Part shown: piece by piece, positions 32,801 to 37,873 of the stretch | How positions within the stretch are numbered: position 1 is the stretch's first letter | Layout of the letters: every line of letters starts with the position of its first letter | Origin: Gnetum montanum | Lineage: Eukaryota; Streptophyta; Gnetopsida; Gnetales; Gnetaceae | Assembly (NCBI GenBank): GCA_015680685.1 | Contig: MNCI01016457.1 | Location: 83,722 to 121,594 of the forward strand | DNA: 37,873 bases | Direction of reading: 5' to 3' | Notes under the pieces: model-generated | The model's input: only the letters and a program-made list of their open reading frames with translations | What the model was told of the DNA's origin: nothing | Databases searched by the model: none | Program-made: the position numbers and the translations under genes

Positions 32801-34079
32801 CGAATGCTTGGAAAAGGAGCGTCAATGGCTAGCCTTAGGACCTCCTAAACCTACTCCATTAAATGCGATACCCATGACACAACCTAACGATAAACCAAAC
32901 ACAGGCCATGAGGGTGAGTCATCCAAAAAACATGATACGCCTGAATCAACAATTCCGAAATAAAATGAAAAATCAACTATGCGTGAGATAAAGTTGTTGG
33001 GCCCAATGGACCAAGTCACTACCGATAAACACGCACCCAATAGTAGAGATCTAGCGATGGCTCTAACATAGGTCACACAAGAGCTTAAACAAAAGAACAC
33101 TTCACTGAGCTTATATGACCTAGTGTTAACATCACAAACCCATCGCGAAGCTTTAGTGCGCATGTTAACATCTATCCCAGTGAGCGAGGACTTGCCTCCA
33201 AATGAACCTTCAATTCATGCGGTAATGTACTTGCCTCAAGGGTCAACTTCCAAGCCATTAAGTTTCCACAATGACAACATCAAGTTGGATGAGAAAATGG
33301 GAGAGGTAACAACAACCCCTATGTTTATAACAATAAGAGTAAACCAATTCAAGATACATAGGGTCCATGTAGATGATGGAGCCATGAAAAACGTAGTGCC
33401 ATATCCTATCATCGAACAACTGGGGCTTATAGAGCTAATTAGACCAACTGCCACTACATTTTTGAAATCATTCAGCGAATCACGCGTGATGGTCAAAGGC
33501 ACCCTGACCTTAGACTTCATAGCAGGGGATCAATTCCCCACATCCGCTGACTTTGTGATAATCGATGAAATGCCAAGATTCAACCTAATATTGGGAAGGC
33601 CCTGGCTAGCCCAACTAAAAGCAGTATCTTCCCCTATACACCAAGAGATCCACCTGTCGTATGAAGGTGGCAAAATTGTTATACACGGGGAGGCTGCTAC
33701 ACCCATCATCTCATCGTACATAGACACAGACCAAGGCTCAGAGGTTAAGCCCGAAGAGCCTAGACAACATGACATAAATGAACAACAACTGGTAGGTGAT
33801 AATCCTTTAAGCACAAAAGAAAATAGCGACAAAACAGAAATACCTGGGTCTAACATTGTACATACGCAGCCTCACCTAGAAATCGCAACTGACACAGAAA
33901 CCATAATACATGTAGAAGCACAAGAAAACATTAACGTAGGAAAAATTCCATCAGATGTCCCTTGGGCTGAATTACCATTGAACGTGATCAGCGAAGGGGA
34001 TGCTAAATATAGAATCATACCCGCTAACACATCACCTAATGTCAAAATGAGAAAAATCAAAAAATTACTAAAACAATAA
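29884..34079 (+). pseudogene. Element T gag-protease polyprotein (Tat/Ogre type)
   Basis: About 1400 codons from the ATG at 29884, one frame to about 31030, then shifted by one frame to the TAA at 34077. Order: a Pro/Gln-rich N-terminal half (residues 1-380); gag core (residues ~380-570; DPNAHLITF, LAGRALDWHQALP, FITRFEYKL, LTILKGAVNDFF); a zinc knuckle of the Tat kind near 32027 (CDYHQHNGHDTDYC); a Pro-rich linker with seven PYVVRVP-like repeats (32289-32730); and protease (residues ~1150-1260; HVDDGA with the catalytic Asp at 33372, then LILGRPWL and a VIHGEA segment). About a dozen stops, essentially all single C-to-T changes, interrupt it. The C-terminus is acidic. RT should follow but does not. 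Confidence 0.87.
32289..32730 (+). repeat. PYVVRVP-type amino-acid repeats in the T gag-protease linker
   Basis: Seven imperfect copies of P-[YF]-[VM]-[VI]-[RKC]-[VIT]-P occur within ~145 residues, separated by Pro/Thr/Ser-rich spacers of 8-25 residues. One copy carries a TGA stop near 32374. Confidence 0.8.
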
Positions 34080-34084
34080 ACAAC

Positions 34085-34365
34085 AAACTGTCTGAAATGA
34101 CATTAAACTACAACAAGTCTGAAAAGAAATCAAACTACATTCCAAGTCCGGAATGACGTTAAATTTTCATGTCCGCAATGACATAAAACTAGCCACGATC
34201 AGAAATGGTCGGTCAACCCAGAAATGGCCGATAAAACTATTATGTGTCATTCGAAATGTCCCTTGCTTACACTGGGGCCCGAAATGGCTTTAAACTATGC
34301 ATATGGCCCAAAATGGCCTTAAACTAGTGCGTATGTGGCCCGAAATGGCCTTAAACTAGATCATC
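34085..34365 (+). repeat. Tandem array after the T protease
   Basis: About eight diverged copies of a ~30-35 bp unit, best preserved at the right end (GGCCCGAAATGGCCTTAAAC, about 34258-34363) and decaying leftwards to GTCTGAAATGACATTAAAC. It occupies the place where RT-RNase H-integrase should begin. Confidence 0.85.
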
Positions 34366-34650
34366 CACTTATACTTTATTTTTTGTTTTCCCAAACTCCG
34401 GTTCACTGTTCGAATTTAAGCTTGCATTGTCATGTTGTCAATAACAATTTTCACAGTTATCCTTCATTTATAGTTAGATTCCTACTTATAATTACATTCG
34501 TGCACTACACTTAAAGTACAAAAACAAACCAAAACATTTTATATTCCCGTGTCGCGTTTACATTTAAACCCAAAATCCACAACAAAAAAGATATAAGTAA
34601 AAAATTTTGTATATATACATGTAATGATGTAGAATTACAAGAGTCAACTG
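34366..34650. other. AT-rich region between the tandem array and the antisense gene
   Basis: No gene on either strand. It probably holds the 3' transcript end for the antisense gene (minus) and noncoding element sequence. Confidence 0.5.
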
Positions 34651-34652
34651 AT

Positions 34653-34658
34653 TTTATT
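34653..34658 (-). terminator. Poly(A) signal of the antisense gene
   Basis: AATAAA on the minus strand, about 80 bp after the stop codon at 34737. Confidence 0.5.
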
Positions 34659-35998
34659 CATCTGTTCAAGACAACTCAAATCACTCAATTTACAATTCAT
34701 ATATAAATCTGAGTCGGAAAAATTTCAAAATAAAAATCAAACATCAGGGGTAGGAGGATCGTCCCCTTTAGACCCGCTGGCATCATGAGCCCCCACTCCA
34801 CTAGGGCCAGCTTCTTGAACATCATCATCGCCTTGATCCTATAAAATGCAAAGGGAACAATCAACACAAGGATAAAAGAGAAAACCTTCAAACATTATTT
34901 AGTGAAGGAATAGCATGATAACAAAACTCTTACTGTAGGGGACCCCCTTAAACCAAATTCCAGTCGGCGAAGGGTTTCCTCTTCTAAGACACTGGTCCAA
35001 TCGGTCCCATCAAGGCCTAGGTCGACATCTGTCAGGGCCTTCCCCTTGTCAACAGCTGATCAAGTAGGACTCTTTAAAGGAAATTCACCCACTGACACCT
35101 CCCCAGAAGTAGTTGTAATTACCCTTGTAGGTGATTCCATCTCAACAGTTGTATTTTGAGCAAAGGTATCAAACGCAAAGCGTAGACCCAAACCCTCCAC
35201 AAACATCTCAAGCTAACGCTTTTCAATAAATACCTCTTTCAATGATTTTTTATAATGATGCTTGTGGTTCTTTTCATCCTGACCCCATTTGCGTACCTTG
35301 GAAGTGAAAGCCTTTCAATCCTAGTAATTGACGTTCAATAGATCCACCTGGGCCTTATGCTCTACTAGTTTTTGAGTCAGTGACGCGTGGTAATTAAGTA
35401 GGTTCCAGTATCTAGTATACGTGATCTTGGAAGTTCGCCAAGAGTGATCACCACTTAGTTTAGCAGAGGTGAACTCATACCGATCCTTGAGATCGTCATG
35501 CTCAACTGACAACTCGGAAAATTCCTTCTCCTTTGCTTGAACTTGCAACCACAATTGTTCGATGGAACGCCTACAAGTTCAAAGCGATTTGGCATTGTGC
35601 ACAAGACCTTCCGCCACCTCGTCATAAAATGGCCTTGGTATTTTCTTGACTTTTGGGGGTAGTGTGGGCAAACTCTCAATGCTAACAGTCTCAGAAGGAT
35701 CCCATCTCAGTTTGGCACCTATGCACACAAAAAGAACAAACGCTAAAACCAACAAACGGGGTGTGAAACTCTAAAGCTGTAAAAAAACTCGCAACATTTA
35801 TACTTATCTCAGGGTGGGCTTCCTGAATACGTTCAACAACCTCCTCAGTGATACCAGCCAAAAAATCCATTTTACTTGGCATCTCTGTCCAAGTAAATGG
35901 TCCACAAGTACGAGACGGACTAACCTCCGCGATCCTTTCAGGGGGGACTGTTTTCATGGGCACGTCCAGCCGCATCGTTCTGGTTTTATTACCTTCAT

Positions 35999-36082
35999 CT
36001 GGAAGGGATGAAAACACAAAAGTAAAATATCATGAAAACAACAACTCACAAAGTGATGCAATAAAATGAAAAGAAAATATAC
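35999..36082 (-). other. Intron 3 of the antisense gene (84 bp)
   Basis: Donor CACA|GTATATTTTC, acceptor CATCCCTTCCAG|ATG, with a T-rich body. The codon split across it is restored in phase 1. This is one of the clearest of the five introns. Confidence 0.7.
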
Positions 36083-36334
36083 TGTGTTCCCTGTCCACTT
36101 CTGGGTTTGGAGGGTCACCAAGATCCAACCTTCCCTTGAGGAACCTACTGAATATTTCATCGACATCACTTTGGTCATCGACCAGTTCAGTCTCCATGGT
36201 GTCTTCCGGTAGCTCCTCCATTTCTTCCGCCTGATCCTTGCCAGCCTCTTCCTCATCGGTCACTAACTCTGTTGTAGCTTCTTCCTCTTCAATGATTGTC
36301 TCTAATTCCTGCCTCCTCACTTCTCGAGTTAATT

Positions 36335-36424
36335 CTGAAGGCATCAGTGGCATGTAAGCGATTAAAATAAAAATTATGAATAAGACGAAGACGATAAAGC
36401 AATAAGAGTACTGAGTTTACTTAC
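36335..36424 (-). other. Intron 2 of the antisense gene (90 bp)
   Basis: Donor TCTAAG|GTAAGTAAAC (near-ideal), acceptor GATGCCTTCAG|AATTAAC, and it joins in phase 1. Confidence 0.72.
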
Positions 36425-36803
36425 CTTAGACAGGCATCTTAAACCTTATGCATTTCACCTGCGGCTATTTTATATCTGAGGCCACCTCTGTTGAGCGTTC
36501 ACGTTTTGAGAGCTTTGACTTGGCTTTCCCAATTGTCTCTTTGATGACCCGTTCTGCTCTCTTGGAAATATAAGGTGTAACGACGGAAAACGTCGGCAGC
36601 TGGAAATACCGATCGAAATTCCGTGTACACAGCTTTAACCATGGATCCACGCGAGGGCTAAGCTAGAAAAACAAATCTACGGTGCCCTGAATGGTCTTGT
36701 CGATCAGACAGGGACTTACGGGTCAGTAAAAGCGGTGATGATTACGGATTTTTGCGTGACGTGATTTGTTGCGAGAGATCGTAGAACGGGGAGACAACGA
36801 CAT

Positions 36804-37148
36804 AGATGGATCGCTACGAAGATAACGCTANTGCTGCTAACTAGGCGAGACGACTCTGCAATTCCCGTTCTGCTTCTTTGCTTCGGGTAGATCTGCTGTT
36901 AGGACTCAGGCATGCTGCATTCTGTTTCTGCTAAAGGATAATGTTTGCAGCGATTACCAAGAGGTTGCTCTTGTTTCTCCGTTCAAGGCGATAAATGTTC
37001 CCTTGTTCAAAAAATGCTCTTGTCCTCTTGATCTGCTGCCAACAAAAAGCGATAAGTGTTCTGGTGCTCTGGTTTTTTAACTTGTCAACTTGCTCCCTCT
37101 CTCTTCCAAAAATCCCCCCCTCCTTCTTGTGTATTTGTTAGGCGGGGC
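36804..37148 (-). other. Leader of the antisense gene
   Basis: Sequence between the TATA box and the start codon. It contains a C/T-rich stretch (37081-37130 on the plus strand) and one undetermined base (36831). No other gene is convincing. Confidence 0.45.
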
Positions 37149-37169
37149 ATTTATAGGCCGCGACACGTG
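37149..37169 (-). promoter_or_regulatory. Promoter of the antisense gene: TATA box and G-box
   Basis: On the minus strand CACGTG (37169-37164, within GCACGTGTCGCGG, an ABRE-like G-box) lies about 8 bp before TATAAAT (37155-37149) in GC-rich surroundings. Transcription would start near 37120 and give a ~320-base leader before the ATG at 36803. Confidence 0.55.
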
Positions 37170-37399
37170 CAACCCTGATGATGTGGGCCCGAATGTCGCG
37201 GATCCTGTTGGCGCGATTCTTTTAAGTCGAACTGCGACTATGCACAACACGCTCATCGAACTGCGACTACGCACAACACGCTCATTTGCGTGCTGTGCGT
37301 GTAAAGAGCAGGCCCATGGGCGTGTCTCGGCTGTGTTTGCGCTCATTCGCTTTGTGTTGCGTGTATGAACGCACTGACGTAACAAACAATGTGTTCAAG

Positions 37400-37706
37400 A
37401 TCGTTTTACGCTCACCACGCAGCTATGCGTGGCAAAGCGTAAATGTAACGTACGCTCACTACGCAGCCGTGTGTGGTGAAGCGTAAACCAATTTTTAACT
37501 TACGTTCATCACACAACTGCGCGTGATGAAGCGTAAATAATGCATAACTTACGCTTACCATGCAGCGGCGCGTGGTGGAGCGTAAGGAGCATGCAACTTG
37601 GATCATGACCCACGCACTGGTACGCACCGCTGCGTAACGAGCGTAAAGGCCACTTATGTATGCACCGCAAGAAAAGAGTGTCGACTCATCATGCCTCTCT
37701 AGATTT
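37400..37706. repeat. Irregular array of TTACGCT hairpins
   Basis: At least five imperfect inverted repeats of ~37 bp, of the form TTACGCT(C/T)A-CACG...CGTG-TG-AGCGTAA, lie near 37407, 37450, 37500, 37550 and 37600. The loop is usually a GCAGC- or CAACTGC-like stretch. Confidence 0.8.
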
Positions 37707-37873
37707 TACCTTCAACTGTTTTGGAGCTTATTACGCTCATCACGTTGTCGTGCGTGATAGAGCGTAAACTTGTCCTTGAAAAAATTCACCTTTAGCTGTC
37801 TCGGAGCCTATTACGCTCATCACGCTGCCGTGCGTGATAGAGCGTAAACTTGTCCTTGAACAAATTCGCCTTT
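37707..37873. repeat. 80-bp tandem repeat with hairpin core, running off the window
   Basis: Units begin at 37707, 37787 and 37867 (exactly 80 bp apart). Each contains TTACGCTCATCACG and, after a 4-6 base loop, GTGATAGAGCGTAA, which pair as a stem with one bulged base. The third unit is cut by the window end. Confidence 0.9.

Larger units (their letters stand above)
34737..36803 (-). pseudogene. Antisense six-exon gene in element T (~551 residues, function unknown)
   Basis: Exons on the minus strand: 36803-36720, 36662-36425, 36334-36083, 35998-35804, 35718-34934, 34838-34737. All five introns (57, 90, 84, 85 and 95 bp) are GT-AG, most of them T-rich, and their phases (0,1,1,1,0) agree on both sides. 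The spliced length is 1656 bases, an exact multiple of three. Features: a basic N-terminus (MSLSPRSTISRNKSRH); a VDPWLKLCTRNFDRYF segment in exon 2; a Glu/Asp-rich exon 3; a probable coiled coil in exon 5 (residues ~312-390); an acidic Gly/Asp-rich end (PPTPDV). Eight in-frame stops (36725, 36467, 36428, 35581, 35323, 35317, 35215, 35062) and no frameshift. I do not recognise the family and see no catalytic motif. It occupies the place of the antisense accessory frames of Tat elements. Confidence 0.72.
27780..37873 (+). mobile_element. Element T: Tat/Ogre-type Ty3 element with an antisense gene, no RT-integrase; right end outside
   Basis: Gag-protease of a type different from E1-Z, a very long leader, a tandem array after protease, and an antisense gene make up the unit. 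Tat-lineage elements are known to carry extra frames, some antisense, near the 3' LTR. Neither end is fixed: the left boundary is placed after block C homology ends, and no 3' LTR copy of 27.8-29.2 kb is visible before the window end. The array after 37.2 kb could be LTR U3 or internal. Confidence 0.65.

Noticed and set aside
33123-34079. A free-standing aspartic protease gene
   Set aside because: It is in the same frame as the gag from 31.04 kb onwards and is separated from it only by single stops, so it is part of one polyprotein.
35814-36069. Plus-strand frames opposite the antisense gene
   Set aside because: They lie over the exon 4/intron 3 region and carry no motif; the minus-strand exons explain the region better.
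29884-36803. Alternative genetic code or RNA editing to explain the many in-frame stops
   Set aside because: All three stop codons occur inside frames, ordinary stops still end the genes, frameshifts and catalytic-site losses are also present, and C-to-T decay in methylated repeats explains the pattern more simply.

Overview
This window is nuclear DNA of a plant, most likely a seed plant with a large, repeat-rich genome. Evidence: a plant-type L1 LINE, several Ty3/gypsy LTR retrotransposons whose primer-binding sites match the 3' end of plant tRNA-Asp (TGGCGCC-TTGCC-GGGA form), a Tat/Ogre-type gag-protease, AT-rich GT-AG introns, and G-box/TATA promoter elements. I could not identify the species. 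No rRNA, tRNA, CRISPR or clearly living host gene is visible. Two single undetermined bases (4891 and 36831) suggest a draft assembly.

Layout. 1-3570: a decayed L1 LINE on the minus strand, cut by the window start inside its reverse transcriptase; it holds the only reverse transcriptase I can find. 3832-9630: a complete Ty3 element (E1) with two ~900-bp LTRs and a perfect 5-bp target duplication (ATTAC); it has gag, no protease, RT or integrase core, and an extra degenerate frame before the 3' LTR. 10017-18264: a nested, rearranged cluster of four related elements, each with one LTR: X (+), Y (-), W (+) and Z (+). X and Y are truncated and joined tail to tail near 13.02 kb. A ~300-bp sequence (F) occurs before X and again after Y; at its left edge one copy looks like the empty site for Y and the other the filled site. 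Z is inserted in the gag of W.

18409-27766: the gag-protease frame of Z, joined in frame to the tail of pol by a deletion of RT, RNase H and integrase. Three diverged copies of the family's ~1.2-1.6 kb post-pol noncoding block follow, two of them preceded by integrase remnants. A short telomere-like tract lies at one junction.

27780-37873: a different element (T), Tat/Ogre-like. It has GCGTATACGC-type palindrome arrays, a TATA box, a long leader, a ~1400-codon gag-protease frame, a short tandem array where RT-integrase should be, and then an antisense gene. That gene (36803 to 34737, minus) can be read as six exons with five GT-AG introns whose phases all agree, a TATA box and G-box upstream, and an AATAAA signal downstream. 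It would encode ~551 residues of unknown function. Eight in-frame stops interrupt it, but no frameshift. The window ends in an 80-bp tandem array of hairpins.

Together this is a graveyard of mostly non-autonomous retrotransposons. E1, Z and T all keep gag (with or without protease) and the 3' region but have lost the RT core, so they would have needed enzymes in trans. Nearly all in-frame stops are of the kind made by one C-to-T change, as expected of long-methylated repeats.
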